The translations under genes were made by a program, and so were the position numbers. Positions 36,043 to 45,229 of a stretch of 64,000 bases of DNA are shown here, piece after piece. Each line of letters begins with the position of its first letter. The stretch's first letter is position 1. Location: assembly GCF_001650195.1 (NCBI RefSeq), contig NZ_LXYR01000005.1:62001-126000 (forward strand), in the 5' to 3' direction. The notes under the pieces are model-generated. The model had not been told where the DNA came from, searched no databases, and was given only the letters and a program-made list of their open reading frames with translations. This DNA comes from Phormidesmis priestleyi BC1401. Its GTDB lineage: Bacteria > Cyanobacteriota > Cyanobacteriia > Leptolyngbyales > Leptolyngbyaceae.

Positions 36043-36552
36043 ATGTATTACGATTCGCATCAGTTTGAATTTGTCGATCGCCTCGAATCTAATTGGCTCG
36101 TCATCAAAGACGAACTGAGCCGATTGACCGCCGAAGATTTCGTCCCTTACCCCGAAAAATATTTGCTGCAAAAGAAAACCGGATGGGAGATCTTTGGCAT
36201 TTATTTCTTAGGAGTCAAAATCGATATCAACTGCGAACTCTGTCCCGAAACCGCCAAACTGGTTAAAAGCATTCCTGGTATGGTGACGGCTGGCTTTTCT
36301 CGACTGGCACCTGGTGCCCATATCATCCCTCACTCTGGCAAGCCGAGCAGCGTTTTGCGATGTCACTTAGGGCTATCGGTGCCTGAAAAATGTGCGTTTC
36401 GAGTCGCGTCAGATATCAAAGCATGGGTGAATGGCGAGTGCCTGGTATTTGATGACACCTCAGAACACGAAGCCTGGAATCTCAGCGATCGCTATCGAGA
36501 TGTCCTGCTGCTTGACTTCAAAATTCCAGATGGGTTCGCGTTGAAGCGGTAG
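36043..36552 (+). CDS. Aspartyl/asparaginyl beta-hydroxylase-like dioxygenase
   Basis: 169 residues of the Fe(II)/2-oxoglutarate Asp/Asn beta-hydroxylase family (also seen in LpxO-like lipid hydroxylases). The family block GMVTAGFSRLAPGAHIIPHSG carries the first metal His. LRCHLGLSVP and FDDTSEHEAWNLSDRYRDVLLLDF carry the 2-oxoglutarate-binding basic residue and the second His. The size is that of a free-standing catalytic domain, without membrane anchor. Substrate unknown. Confidence 0.88.
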   Translation: MYYDSHQFEFVDRLESNWLVIKDELSRLTAEDFVPYPEKYLLQKKTGWEIFGIYFLGVKIDINCELCPETAKLVKSIPGMVTAGFSRLAPGAHIIPHSGKPSSVLRCHLGLSVPEKCAFRVASDIKAWVNGECLVFDDTSEHEAWNLSDRYRDVLLLDFKIPDGFALKR

Positions 36553-36559
36553 AAACGGG

Positions 36560-37330
36560 TCATCGCGGCCCACTCTCCTTAGAAATCGTCCACCCTAATC
36601 GAGTCGGCTGCTGATAAATTCGTTTTAGGGTATTTACATCTCGCGGTGAGATCAGCGGCGGATTGCGTACCTGGGAGAAATATAAGGCATCGGTTTGCAG
36701 AGAACTGTGCCCCCAAATTCCCAAGGCGTGACCTAGTTCGTGACGAGCAGACGCTAACACATAGGACTCTGCTTGATTGGGTTGCACAACAACGGTGCAG
36801 CGATGCGCCAAAATTGTTGAACCATCGCCGATCGCTTGGTCATAAAGCTCATAGCGGGTTTCAGCCGCCCGAATCCGTTGAGGAACCGAAGGCTTTCCGG
36901 GTGTAGCACGAATGGGCAGGAACGATCGACGCATCACAATATCAGCATCTTCCACCCGATCCGTCACCTGCAAAGGAAGATAAACCGTCCACTCCTGCAC
37001 CGCTTGCGACACCGCCTTAATCCAAGCTTGGGCGCGGGCAGGATTAGCGACCTCTGACTCCTTGATCGGCTGCACATAAACCTTGACGGGAAACTGCGAC
37101 CACACCAAATAGTCGGGCTGAGTTTTTTGAACTCGATCGAAATAATCTCCCTGATTGGCTGGATCTCTCCACTGCGCCAATGAGGGCGGGAGAGGATGCG
37201 CTTTGAGCGCTGGAAGGGCATCTTGGGCGATCGAAGAAGACTGCAAAAGTAAGATCAGCAGAATACACCCAAGCCCGCAAATCACTGCGAGAGGGTGCAT
37301 TTTGCCCAGCCCAAATTTTCTGCTAGCCAA
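36560..37330 (-). CDS. Secreted matrixin-like zinc metalloprotease
   Basis: 256 residues. Signal peptide core CGLGCILLILLLQSSS at ~18-33; translation could also begin at Met11. The metzincin zinc motif HELGHALGIWGH occupies 197-208 with ligands H197, H201 and H207 and catalytic E198, followed by ISPRDVNTLKRIY typical of peptidase M10-like proteins. It is predicted to act in the periplasm or outside the cell. Start is four bases from the stop of secG upstream on the same strand, so the two are co-transcribed. Confidence 0.88.
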   Translation of the reverse strand: MASRKFGLGKMHPLAVICGLGCILLILLLQSSSIAQDALPALKAHPLPPSLAQWRDPANQGDYFDRVQKTQPDYLVWSQFPVKVYVQPIKESEVANPARAQAWIKAVSQAVQEWTVYLPLQVTDRVEDADIVMRRSFLPIRATPGKPSVPQRIRAAETRYELYDQAIGDGSTILAHRCTVVVQPNQAESYVLASARHELGHALGIWGHSSLQTDALYFSQVRNPPLISPRDVNTLKRIYQQPTRLGWTISKESGPR

Positions 37331-37333
37331 CGG

Positions 37334-37567
37334 TTATCGACCTAGCCAACCAGCACTAAGCACGATCGTGATCCCAATAAAGAGAATGGTGAGCGTCCAA
37401 GTCAATCGATTGAGGGTTGTCTCAGCACTTTTGGTGCTCGTAAACAACTGAGCTTGTCCGCCCAACCCACTCAACCCATCTCCCTTGGGGCTGTGCAGCA
37501 GCACGAGAATAATAATTCCTACTGCACAGACCATCCAAACCGTCTTTAAAACTAAAATCAGTGTCAT
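37334..37567 (-). CDS. secG: Preprotein translocase subunit SecG
   Basis: 77 residues, two membrane helices (LKTVWMVCAVGIIILVLLHS and LTWTLTILFIGITIVLSAGW) joined by the conserved loop SPKGDGLSGLGGQAQLF. SecG assists SecYE-driven export. It lies between gpmI (87 bases upstream, same strand) and the protease gene (4 bases downstream); gpmI-secG is a common cyanobacterial neighbour pair. Confidence 0.95.
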   Translation of the reverse strand: MTLILVLKTVWMVCAVGIIILVLLHSPKGDGLSGLGGQAQLFTSTKSAETTLNRLTWTLTILFIGITIVLSAGWLGR

Positions 37568-37654
37568 GACGACGAGCCTAACTAAAAAATCAGCAGAGTT
37601 AAGTTTTGAACTCAGGGATCGAAATCAGTTCAAGACTCAACGCTTATTCTCGCA

Positions 37655-39253
37655 TTATCGCGCAATCTTAACCGGAGTTCGGTTTGCTCGCACATCAAAT
37701 TCAGCAGACTCGACCAGCGATCGACCCGTCATCTCAGTCGGTTGCGGCAACCTCAGAATGTCTAAAATCGTCGGTGCAATGTCGGCTAGTCGCCCACCTT
37801 CTCTGAGAGCAACGTCCGTTCCGTGCCCAGGAATCTTCAATCCTTCTCCTTCAACGAGGATGAACGGCACCGGATTTGTGGTGTGAGCCGTCCAGGGATT
37901 GCCGTTTTCGTCCCACATCATCTCGGCGTTGCCGTGGTCAGCGATGATGATCGCGGTGCCTCCAGCGCGATTGATCTGTTCTAACAGGCGACCCAAACAG
38001 CGATCGACCGCTTCGAGTGCTGTCACGGTTGCGTCCATCTGTCCCGTGTGCCCGACCATATCAGGATTGGCGTAGTTGATAACCACCAGCGAATAGATGC
38101 GCTTCTCGATCGCCGCGATCGCCACATCAGTGACTGCCTCAGCCGACATCGCCGGAGCGCTATCGTAGGTCATCACCATTGGACTCGGCACCAACTCACG
38201 ATCTTCACCGGGGAACGGTTCCTCTAAGCCACCGTTAAAGAAGTAAGTGACGTGGGCATATTTCTCGGTTTCTGCGGCGCGAAACTGACGCAACCCGTGT
38301 CGAGAAACCACTTCGCCCAAGATATTGTCTAAGTTTTGCGGCTCAAACGCGACTAAAACGGGAAGCGAGGCATCGTATTGCGTAAAGGTCACAAACGGCA
38401 GGGGACGAATCTGCTCTCGCTCAAAGCCCTTAAACTTGGGATCGACCAAAGCTTGAGTCAGTTGACGGGCACGATCGGGGCGGAAGTTGAAGAAAATCAC
38501 CCCATCCCCAGCTTTGATAGCTCCTGGCGCAATACGAGTTGGGATCACAAATTCATCTGTTTTGCCCTCGACATAGGAGGCTTGCAGCACCTCTAGCGCC
38601 GATCGACCATCGCTTTCGCCATCCTGAGTCATCACGTCATACGCCAGTTTTACCCGATCCCATCGGTGATCGCGATCGAGACTGTAATAGCGTCCGCCGA
38701 GGGTGACAATGCGACCTGTGCCGATGCGATCGCAATAGTCTTGAAGTCGTCCGATCGCGTCTGCGCCTTCAGTGGTCTGAGTGTCTCGCCCATCGGTGAT
38801 GGCGTGAATGCACACATCTTGAATCCCCTGCTCTTTTGCCAAATCAAGCAAGCCAAATAAATGACTGAGGTGAGAATGCACCCCTCCATCTGAGCACAAT
38901 CCAATCAAGTGCAGCCTTCCTTGGTGACGCTGCACTTCTTGGCAGACTTTCACTAACTTGGGATTGCTCAACAAGCTGCGATCTTCAACTGCATCTGAAA
39001 TTCGCACTAGCTCTTGAGGAACGACTCTGCCAGCCCCAATGTTGAGATGACCGACTTCTGAGTTACCCATTTGACCGTCTGGCAACCCAACATCCTTACC
39101 AGCGGTGCGAATCAGCGTGTGAGGGTATGCAGCCCACAGACTATTCATCACTGGCGTTTTAGCGGCAGCAATGGCGTTCCCGTCTGTTTCTTCGCGGTAA
39201 CCCCAACCGTCTAAGATGACCAGCACTACAGGAGAGACAGGCACCTGCGCCAT
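37655..39253 (-). CDS. gpmI: 2,3-bisphosphoglycerate-independent phosphoglycerate mutase
   Basis: Interconverts 3- and 2-phosphoglycerate in glycolysis and carbon fixation. The frame extends to 39277, but Met at 39253 (MAQVPVSPVVLVILDGWGY) is the likely start, giving 532 residues. Metal sites of the alkaline-phosphatase fold are visible: DGWGYR, GNSEVGHLNIGAG (catalytic Ser), NYANPDMVGHTG and IIADHGNAEMM. PGPM activity in cyanobacteria is known to be controlled by PirC, which is not encoded here. Confidence 0.96.
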   Translation of the reverse strand: MAQVPVSPVVLVILDGWGYREETDGNAIAAAKTPVMNSLWAAYPHTLIRTAGKDVGLPDGQMGNSEVGHLNIGAGRVVPQELVRISDAVEDRSLLSNPKLVKVCQEVQRHQGRLHLIGLCSDGGVHSHLSHLFGLLDLAKEQGIQDVCIHAITDGRDTQTTEGADAIGRLQDYCDRIGTGRIVTLGGRYYSLDRDHRWDRVKLAYDVMTQDGESDGRSALEVLQASYVEGKTDEFVIPTRIAPGAIKAGDGVIFFNFRPDRARQLTQALVDPKFKGFEREQIRPLPFVTFTQYDASLPVLVAFEPQNLDNILGEVVSRHGLRQFRAAETEKYAHVTYFFNGGLEEPFPGEDRELVPSPMVMTYDSAPAMSAEAVTDVAIAAIEKRIYSLVVINYANPDMVGHTGQMDATVTALEAVDRCLGRLLEQINRAGGTAIIIADHGNAEMMWDENGNPWTAHTTNPVPFILVEGEGLKIPGHGTDVALREGGRLADIAPTILDILRLPQPTEMTGRSLVESAEFDVRANRTPVKIAR

Positions 39254-39385
39254 ATAAAATGCCCTTCTAATGAACAATTTCTTCTAAAGATCATACCATC
39301 CCTATCGAGATGATTAAAACGCATCGCTTCTCAGCACACAGCGACTAGACACCAGGCGTTATCTCACCTTCCCTTTTTAACGGAC

Positions 39386-41104
39386 TTAATGGCTTTTCTG
39401 GGCTTTCTTTGTCTTTTCCTTCTCTTTTTGTTTTTCTCGCTTTGATTCAACTTTAGCGGCTTTTTCGTCTTCGATCGCCGCTAGCTCAGCTTTCTCTTTT
39501 TCTTCAGCCACTTTGTCGAGATAGTAGTGATAATCGCCGCGATAGAGCCGCAGTTCACCATCGCGAATTTCTACGATTTTGTTGACAGTTTGAGAGATGA
39601 AATAGCGATCGTGCGAGACGATAATCACACTGCCATCATAATTTTGAATCGCTTCTTCCAGCATTTCTTTGGCTGGAATATCCAGGTGATTGGTCGGCTC
39701 ATCCAGAATCAGCAGATTGGCGGGACGAAGCAGCATTTTCGCCAAAGCCAGCCGCGCTTTTTCGCCTCCACTCAAAGCTTCTACCTTTTTGAAGACCGTA
39801 TCGCCACTGAATAGAAAACGTCCTAAAAGCGTCCGAACTTCTTCATTCGTCCATTTAGGAACTTCGTCATGAATGGTTTCGATCACGGTTCTGTCTAAGT
39901 CGAGCGCTTCAGCCTGGTTTTGCTCAAAATAGCTGGGAATGACGTTGTGATCCCCTAGCTTGATGCTGCCATCGGTAGGTTTCTCTGCACCCGTGATTAA
40001 ATGCAATAACGTCGATTTGCCAGCGCCATTCGGTCCAAGAAAGGCAATGCGATCGCCCCGCTCAATCACCAAATCCGCTCCCAAAAACAGGATCTTCTCG
40101 CCGTAAGTGTGAACCAGGTTGTCGATCGTCACCACTTCTCGTCCGCTCCGAGGTGCGGGTGGAAAGCGAAAATGCAAGCCTCGCACATCACTATCGGGGG
40201 CTTCGATGCGATCGATTTTGTCTAATTGCTTCTCGCGGCTTTTTGCCTGGGTGCTGCGAGTGGCGCTGGCACGGAAGCGATCGACAAAGGTTTGCTGCTT
40301 CTCTAATTCTTTTTGCTGACGCTCAAAGGCACTCATCTGAGCATCTCGCTGCTCTTGCTTTTGCAGCAAATAATTGGAGTAATTGCCGAGATAAGTGGTC
40401 GAAACTCCCCGCTCAGTTTCGACAATTTGGGTGCAGAGCCGATCGAGAAATTCGCGGTCATGCGAGACGATCACCATTGGGGTTGACAACCCTTTCAGGT
40501 AGGTTTCTAACCACTCGATCGTTTCTAGATCCAAATGGTTGGTCGGCTCGTCGAGCAGCAGCAAATCGGGCTTTTGCAGCAGAATTTTGCCTAAACTCAT
40601 TCGCATTTGCCAGCCACCGCTAAAGGCGCTGACTAAGCGATCGCCATCCTCAATCTCAAAGCCCAAATCGGGCATGATTTTCTCGATTCGGGCATCTAGT
40701 CCATAGCCATCCATGCCTTCAAATCGCCATTGCAGCTTGTCCATTTTGTGGATCAGCTTGTCTAACGCTTCAGGGTTGGCGGTTTCCATGTCGCGATGCA
40801 CCTGAGTCAGCGCGTCGTGAACGTCATTCGCTTCGCCAAAGGCGCGCCAAAGCTCTTCTCTCACAGTGCGCGTCGGATCGACTTCAAATTCTTGCGTCAG
40901 ATAAGCAATGTGCAAACTTGAAGGACGAATCACCTCGCCTGTGGTTGGCTCCATTTCGCCTGCCACAATCTTAAGCTGCGTTGATTTTCCTGCCCCGTTG
41001 ACCCCGACCAAGCCGATACGATCGCCAACTTTGACCTCCCAATTGATATCTTTCAACACTTCGCCAGTCGGATAGATTTTGCTGACGTGTTCGAGTCGTA
41101 ACAT
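39386..41104 (-). CDS. ABC-F family ATPase (translation factor type)
   Basis: 572 residues with two ABC cassettes and no membrane domain. First Walker A GVNGAGKST near 34-42 with signature SGGWQMRMSLG and DEPTNHLD. The linker (P-site tRNA interaction motif region, ~240-300) is rich in Q/E/K. Second Walker A GPNGAGKST near 354 with signature LSGGEKARLALA and DEPTNHLD. The C-terminal ~55 residues are a charged Lys/Glu coiled coil. ABC-F proteins act on stalled ribosomes or give antibiotic protection. Related to Uup/EttA; exact subclass undetermined. Confidence 0.93.
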   Translation of the reverse strand: MLRLEHVSKIYPTGEVLKDINWEVKVGDRIGLVGVNGAGKSTQLKIVAGEMEPTTGEVIRPSSLHIAYLTQEFEVDPTRTVREELWRAFGEANDVHDALTQVHRDMETANPEALDKLIHKMDKLQWRFEGMDGYGLDARIEKIMPDLGFEIEDGDRLVSAFSGGWQMRMSLGKILLQKPDLLLLDEPTNHLDLETIEWLETYLKGLSTPMVIVSHDREFLDRLCTQIVETERGVSTTYLGNYSNYLLQKQEQRDAQMSAFERQQKELEKQQTFVDRFRASATRSTQAKSREKQLDKIDRIEAPDSDVRGLHFRFPPAPRSGREVVTIDNLVHTYGEKILFLGADLVIERGDRIAFLGPNGAGKSTLLHLITGAEKPTDGSIKLGDHNVIPSYFEQNQAEALDLDRTVIETIHDEVPKWTNEEVRTLLGRFLFSGDTVFKKVEALSGGEKARLALAKMLLRPANLLILDEPTNHLDIPAKEMLEEAIQNYDGSVIIVSHDRYFISQTVNKIVEIRDGELRLYRGDYHYYLDKVAEEKEKAELAAIEDEKAAKVESKREKQKEKEKTKKAQKSH

Positions 41105-41185
41105 GAGGGAGGCTCCAGGGAAAATCGGTGAGGATTGTAAAATCGTAATTAAATCTTAACAAAAGCTGAGTCGATCACGCGAATT

Positions 41186-42481
41186 TTAGCGGTCTGATTC
41201 TTCAGGGATCGCAAAGAAATCTGCCTGCTCTTGCAGAGAGGCTTCGAGCAAATCGGTCGCGCCTAGTTTGACATCTTCGTGATAAAGGTAGGCGATATCC
41301 AACGCTTCTAAGGTTGCCCGAATATGGGTGCGAATCGGCTGGCTCCCGATCGCCCGAATCAATTTAGGCACGTCTAGTTGGGCATCCCAAGCATAGGCTG
41401 CGCCGTGAAGTTTGACCAAATGATCGAGTAACTCAATCAAACCACTCGTTTCGAGCGGACGGATCGTGGGACAGGTAGACCCGATAGCGGTTTCAAAAAA
41501 GTTTTGCATCACCTGCCCTGCATCGGTGCCGAATTTCTCGATCGCCAACTCAGGAATTTGACTGCGATCGTTTTTGGCGCTCGGCGTGCTGGTGCCGCTG
41601 AACCAGACATCGTTTCGCAAACTGGAGGCAACGACCCCAAAGGTGTAAATCGGGTAGGGATTCTCGCACAATAACTCTTGATCCCCATCTCGACGCACCG
41701 GACGATCGGACCAATTTAGCAGCCAGTTGAGATTGCGATATGCCTGAAGTCGTCCGACTTTGCCAAGTCGCCCAATTAGCTCGACTTCATCCAACAACAG
41801 CACCCAACCTTTGTAGCCACACAGAGCGATCGCGTCTGCCATCACGCCAAAATAAGCGCTTCCATGCTGCGTCGTGCGGAAGTTCATGTCAAATTTGGGC
41901 ATTGACTCACCCCGGCAGTTGCGATGAATGCGTTTCAGTTCGGGGCTGGTAATCCGCGTTCCCATCAAGTCGCCGTAGAGGAGATCTTGTTCTTCGCCCG
42001 ACGTGAAAAAATAGTCCTCCAGAACGATCTCTGGGAGCGGATGACTGTAGCGATCGCGATCAGCCAGGGGACTATTGAGCAAATCGCCTGCTTTTCTAGA
42101 GCTTAATGCTTTGGTCAGTCCTGCCATTTTAGAATCGGGCGTGCGAAGCACTGAGGCGACTCGTCCATAAAAGTTGAGCAGGTGATGACATGACACTTCT
42201 CGGCTCAAAGAAACTCGACTAACCGCAAAGCCTAAATCCAGTGCGACGTGTTCAACCGTGGTCAGCGCGTGAGTTTTGCCTTGCCCATAAGGTCCCCAGG
42301 CTAACCGTCCTGCGGGATGCTGCTTACTCTGAGAGAACTGCTCTAAATCTCGCCGAATCAGGTCGGTCAGTGACTCTCGCAGATCGGGCAATTCTCTCGT
42401 TGACGTGCGGGTGGGAATTCCGGCGCGAAGAGATTCGACAACGGCGATCGATTTTCTGCGATGAGCGTCATATCGCTCCAT
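41186..42481 (-). CDS. BrxC/BrxD-like P-loop ATPase (DUF2791-type), third gene of a cassette
   Basis: 431 residues. Walker A WGPYGQGKTHAL (G63, K69, T70) and Walker B WVLLLDEVE (226-234) with VELIGRLGKVGRLQAYRNL just after, a combination seen in the BrxC/BrxD ATP-binding family of BREX systems and relatives. The N-terminal ~45 residues (RAGIPTRTSTRELPDLRESL) match the typical lead-in. It likely hydrolyses ATP while acting on DNA or a partner complex. It lies 36 bases after a second, different ATPase and in the same direction as an unrecognised 268-aa gene. No BREX core genes (pglX, pglZ, brxL) are in the window. Confidence 0.75.
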   Translation of the reverse strand: MERYDAHRRKSIAVVESLRAGIPTRTSTRELPDLRESLTDLIRRDLEQFSQSKQHPAGRLAWGPYGQGKTHALTTVEHVALDLGFAVSRVSLSREVSCHHLLNFYGRVASVLRTPDSKMAGLTKALSSRKAGDLLNSPLADRDRYSHPLPEIVLEDYFFTSGEEQDLLYGDLMGTRITSPELKRIHRNCRGESMPKFDMNFRTTQHGSAYFGVMADAIALCGYKGWVLLLDEVELIGRLGKVGRLQAYRNLNWLLNWSDRPVRRDGDQELLCENPYPIYTFGVVASSLRNDVWFSGTSTPSAKNDRSQIPELAIEKFGTDAGQVMQNFFETAIGSTCPTIRPLETSGLIELLDHLVKLHGAAYAWDAQLDVPKLIRAIGSQPIRTHIRATLEALDIAYLYHEDVKLGATDLLEASLQEQADFFAIPEESDR

Positions 42482-42517
42482 GCGTCTACCTCAATGATGT
42501 TGATTTTTGAACTCGGT

Positions 42518-43699
42518 TCATCCGTCGCTAAGTGCCATCAGAGTTGCACCAATTACGTTAGCTCGAAGTTGGCTATAGTTATCGAGAGCGGGAAGCTCGC
42601 GATCGACCACTTCAAATCCCGCTTCTTGAAATAATCGCCGCAGTCTCATCTGCACCTGTTCGGGAAAGGCTTTGCCGTTGGCAACCACATGACTGTCGGT
42701 GTCTACGATGTCCGATAAAGGGTTGAACTTGTGAATGGGCAACAAGCCTGTTTGTAACCGCATCCACAGCGCTTCGTAGCTTTTAAAGCCGCGACGATCG
42801 TCCTCGATCATCTCGCGCCGACCCGCCAGCAGCAGCAGAAAATGATCGAGCAGTTCTACATCATCAATGATCTGGCGAAACAGTTCGCAGGTGTCTTTAA
42901 TAGCGTTAGCGGTGTATCGAAAGCGGCGAGTTTCGGGATGGCGTTCGGTCATGACTTCTAGATCGTCGATCGCCACCACTAGCCCCGTCATTCCTGCCAG
43001 ATGCAGAAGCCGAATCAAAGAGTTTAACCAATAGCGAGCGTTTGGTTTTTGCAGTCGTTCGTAAAGTAAGGTCGATTGCTTTTGATGCCGTTCTAGTTTT
43101 TCACCCGACAGCCACCTGAGCGCAAGTCGAATGCTATCTTCGTTGCCACTGATCAGCCGATTGCTAATCACGCTATAAGCAAATGCCCGAAACGATGACC
43201 CAAAATCAACATCTCTGAGCGTCAGCCCGATCGCCCGTTTGATTTCATACACTGCCAGATCACGAGTTAGCCCTTGATCTTCAATCAGCAGAGACAGAAT
43301 GCGATCGCTGTCGTCGTATTGCCCATAGCCTAACTTTTTGGTGACGAGTTGACACAGACCACTCACCAAGCGCTCTTTGTCGAGTTGCTGCACGATCGCC
43401 CGATAAAACCCTGGCAAATCATTCAAACGATATTCTCGTGCTGAAAGATAAACGGTTTGGTAATCTCTGGCTTGGGCATCTTGCAGCACACAGCGCAATA
43501 GATGAGTTTTTCCCGTTCCCTCGCCGCCTACTAAAACTTTGACCTTGCTGCCGCCATCGGCAATATAGTTTGCCAAGTAGTGTTCGTGAAGATAGTCAAG
43601 CCAACGATCGTGCCCCAGCGTCATTCCCGTCAGAAGGTCCTGACTTACCGGAGGCTGACCCGACAGCAACGCCTCAATGTCCAGTTCGTCAATCTGCAT
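42518..43699 (-). CDS. Second BrxC/BrxD-like P-loop ATPase of the cassette
   Basis: 393 residues. Walker A LVGGEGTGKTHLL (58-68 region) and Walker B LVVAIDDLEVM (240-250). A short sensor-like GRREMIEDDRRGF segment follows (~300). It begins with a ~30-residue acidic leader (MQIDELDIEALLSGQP) and LGHDRWLDYLHEHYLANYI, like ORC/BrxD-type STAND-related ATPases. It is not a duplicate of its neighbour: the sequences outside the P-loop differ strongly. Start codon is 8 bases after the stop of the 268-aa gene, so the cassette is clearly an operon. Confidence 0.72.
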   Translation of the reverse strand: MQIDELDIEALLSGQPPVSQDLLTGMTLGHDRWLDYLHEHYLANYIADGGSKVKVLVGGEGTGKTHLLRCVLQDAQARDYQTVYLSAREYRLNDLPGFYRAIVQQLDKERLVSGLCQLVTKKLGYGQYDDSDRILSLLIEDQGLTRDLAVYEIKRAIGLTLRDVDFGSSFRAFAYSVISNRLISGNEDSIRLALRWLSGEKLERHQKQSTLLYERLQKPNARYWLNSLIRLLHLAGMTGLVVAIDDLEVMTERHPETRRFRYTANAIKDTCELFRQIIDDVELLDHFLLLLAGRREMIEDDRRGFKSYEALWMRLQTGLLPIHKFNPLSDIVDTDSHVVANGKAFPEQVQMRLRRLFQEAGFEVVDRELPALDNYSQLRANVIGATLMALSDG

Positions 43700-43707
43700 T
43701 GTCAGCC

Positions 43708-44514
43708 CTATCCCTCTGTTTCAACGAGATGAATCGCCAGCGTGCTGACTCGACTTTCTTGCCCTTGACTATTGACCAGCAAAAAACTACTCGCTTGATT
43801 TCGAGAGGGTTCTAGCTCAAACTGATAGCGATCGTAGCGAATCTCGGTCTGTTCTTTTAGCCGTGCTAAATCATAGATGAATAACGGCTCAGGATAATCT
43901 TGTTTGGTCGATTGCTTCATCGTCAAGAGGCGATAAATGTCTTTGAGCGGAACGGATTGCCCCCAAACGACCTCCTCTTTCTGCAACATCAGTCGATTCA
44001 GCATTTCATAGGTGCTGATGAGTTCTCGACAAAAGCGGGCAGCGTCGAACTTGCTGTCAATCACCCGTCGATATTGTCCCGACACCCAAGGGGCTAACTG
44101 TTCGGGTGCAAAGGCTTTGATTTGCTGAGATCGTCGCCCTACACTTAACCGCACTACGCCTTGCTCACGGCTAAACGTCAGCTTAAAGGGAGGAAACTCA
44201 TAGTTGGGAAACTCACCCTTGACGGGAATTCCTACCGCTTTGAGGGCATTTTCTAATTCGATCGGGTAGTCATCAGACGAGACAAAATCCTGATTAGCTT
44301 GCAGCGCATTGAGAATCACGGTTTGTTGCTCAACCCAGCGATCGCTGAATTTACCGAGTTCTTCGGTCAACACCTCTAGCGTTTGCGTCGAGGTTTTAAA
44401 GTCCCATTCTTTGCGCGATTTTTTAACGGCAGCCCAGACTTTGATCAGGCGTTTCAACGCGGTATCAATCTCGCTCAAAGCAAGTTTTTCTGATGCACTG
44501 TCCGACAATTCCAT
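43708..44514 (-). CDS. First gene of ATPase cassette, unrecognised 268-aa protein
   Basis: 268 residues, no signal or membrane segment. The N-terminal ~95 residues are helical with coiled-coil character (LSEIDTALKRLIKVWAAVKK, then TLEVLTEELGKFSDRWVEQQ). A central beta-rich part follows: FKLTFSREQGVVRLSVGRRS and FAPEQLAPWVSGQYRRVIDS. A helical stretch FDAARFCRELISTYEMLNRL and a polar C-terminal domain end it. I recognise no family; a TerB-related or kleisin-like adaptor are guesses only. Its position ahead of two ATPases suggests an accessory, scaffold or DNA-contact role. Confidence 0.6.
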   Translation of the reverse strand: MELSDSASEKLALSEIDTALKRLIKVWAAVKKSRKEWDFKTSTQTLEVLTEELGKFSDRWVEQQTVILNALQANQDFVSSDDYPIELENALKAVGIPVKGEFPNYEFPPFKLTFSREQGVVRLSVGRRSQQIKAFAPEQLAPWVSGQYRRVIDSKFDAARFCRELISTYEMLNRLMLQKEEVVWGQSVPLKDIYRLLTMKQSTKQDYPEPLFIYDLARLKEQTEIRYDRYQFELEPSRNQASSFLLVNSQGQESRVSTLAIHLVETEG

Positions 44515-44570
44515 AACTTGAGACGAGTTAGAGAGTTTAATTCTCCCTATCGTATCTCACAGATGGGCTA

Positions 44571-44702
44571 CTAGAACTCAAAGCTACTTTCCGCCAAGGT
44601 GAACTGACCGTCTTGGTCTGGCTCAAAGTCCACAACCTTGACGACAGCATCAAGATTCAACTCACTACATAGCGCCAAGTTGTTTAAAGAAACAATGTGT
44701 AA
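44571..44702 (-). pseudogene. Possible remnant of a small protein gene
   Basis: A 43-codon frame after an in-frame TGA encodes LHIVSLNNLALCSELNLDAV then VKVVDFEPDQDGQFTLAESSFEF. The composition looks like real protein, but there is no ATG or GTG start and no family recognised. It lies between the ATPase cassette and the VOC gene, and may be the tail of a deleted gene. Confidence 0.25.
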
Positions 44703-44715
44703 TCAGAGCCAAGTC

Positions 44716-45177
44716 TCACTCAGCGCTGCAGCGAATCTCAATCAAAAAACCATCGGGGTCATAGAAGTAGATGCCTCTCCCAGTCGGGCGGCTCACCGGA
44801 CCGTGATCGATTAAAATCTCGTTTTGGTGCAGCACCTCGACCGCCTGGTCAAAAAACTGGGGTGCAATATCAAACGCAAGATGATTGGCGCGAGTAAACT
44901 GCTGCTTGGGGTCAGGGTTGGGCGGAGACAAGTCTGGCTCCCAAAACAGATCGAGAATGGTGCTGTCTGGCGTTCTAAAGTTTGCCACTTTTCCGGCGGC
45001 GACTTCTGCCTTCAGCGTTTCGGGCACCTCTGCCCCGGTCAATTCATAAAGTCCCAAAATTTTGCCGTAGAAATGACGCGATCGTGACATCTCTTTAACG
45101 TTGATTGCAAAGTGATGAACGCGACGCAAACAGCCCAATGGCAGCGCCGCGCTGAGAGAAGTCGGACTGGAAAGCAT
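44716..45177 (-). CDS. VOC family (glyoxalase/bleomycin resistance-like) protein
   Basis: 153 residues with two beta-alpha-beta-beta-beta modules. LRRVHHFAINVKEMSRSRHFYGKILGL provides the first His ligand. FTRANHLAFDIAP begins the second module, and GRGIYFYDPDGFLIEIRC provides the final Glu. The metal site therefore looks intact. Substrate unknown; fold members include glyoxalase I, dioxygenases and resistance proteins. Followed upstream by an aminotransferase gene on the same strand. Confidence 0.9.
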   Translation of the reverse strand: MLSSPTSLSAALPLGCLRRVHHFAINVKEMSRSRHFYGKILGLYELTGAEVPETLKAEVAAGKVANFRTPDSTILDLFWEPDLSPPNPDPKQQFTRANHLAFDIAPQFFDQAVEVLHQNEILIDHGPVSRPTGRGIYFYDPDGFLIEIRCSAE

Positions 45178-45229
45178 AATAAGGTTTAACGCTAACTACT
45201 CTCTTTTTTAGCGCGAGATGGGGATAAAC

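Noticed and set aside
41186-43699. Full BREX system
   Set aside because: Only BrxC/BrxD-like ATPases are seen; no PglX, PglZ, BrxA, BrxB, BrxL or helicase gene is adjacent.
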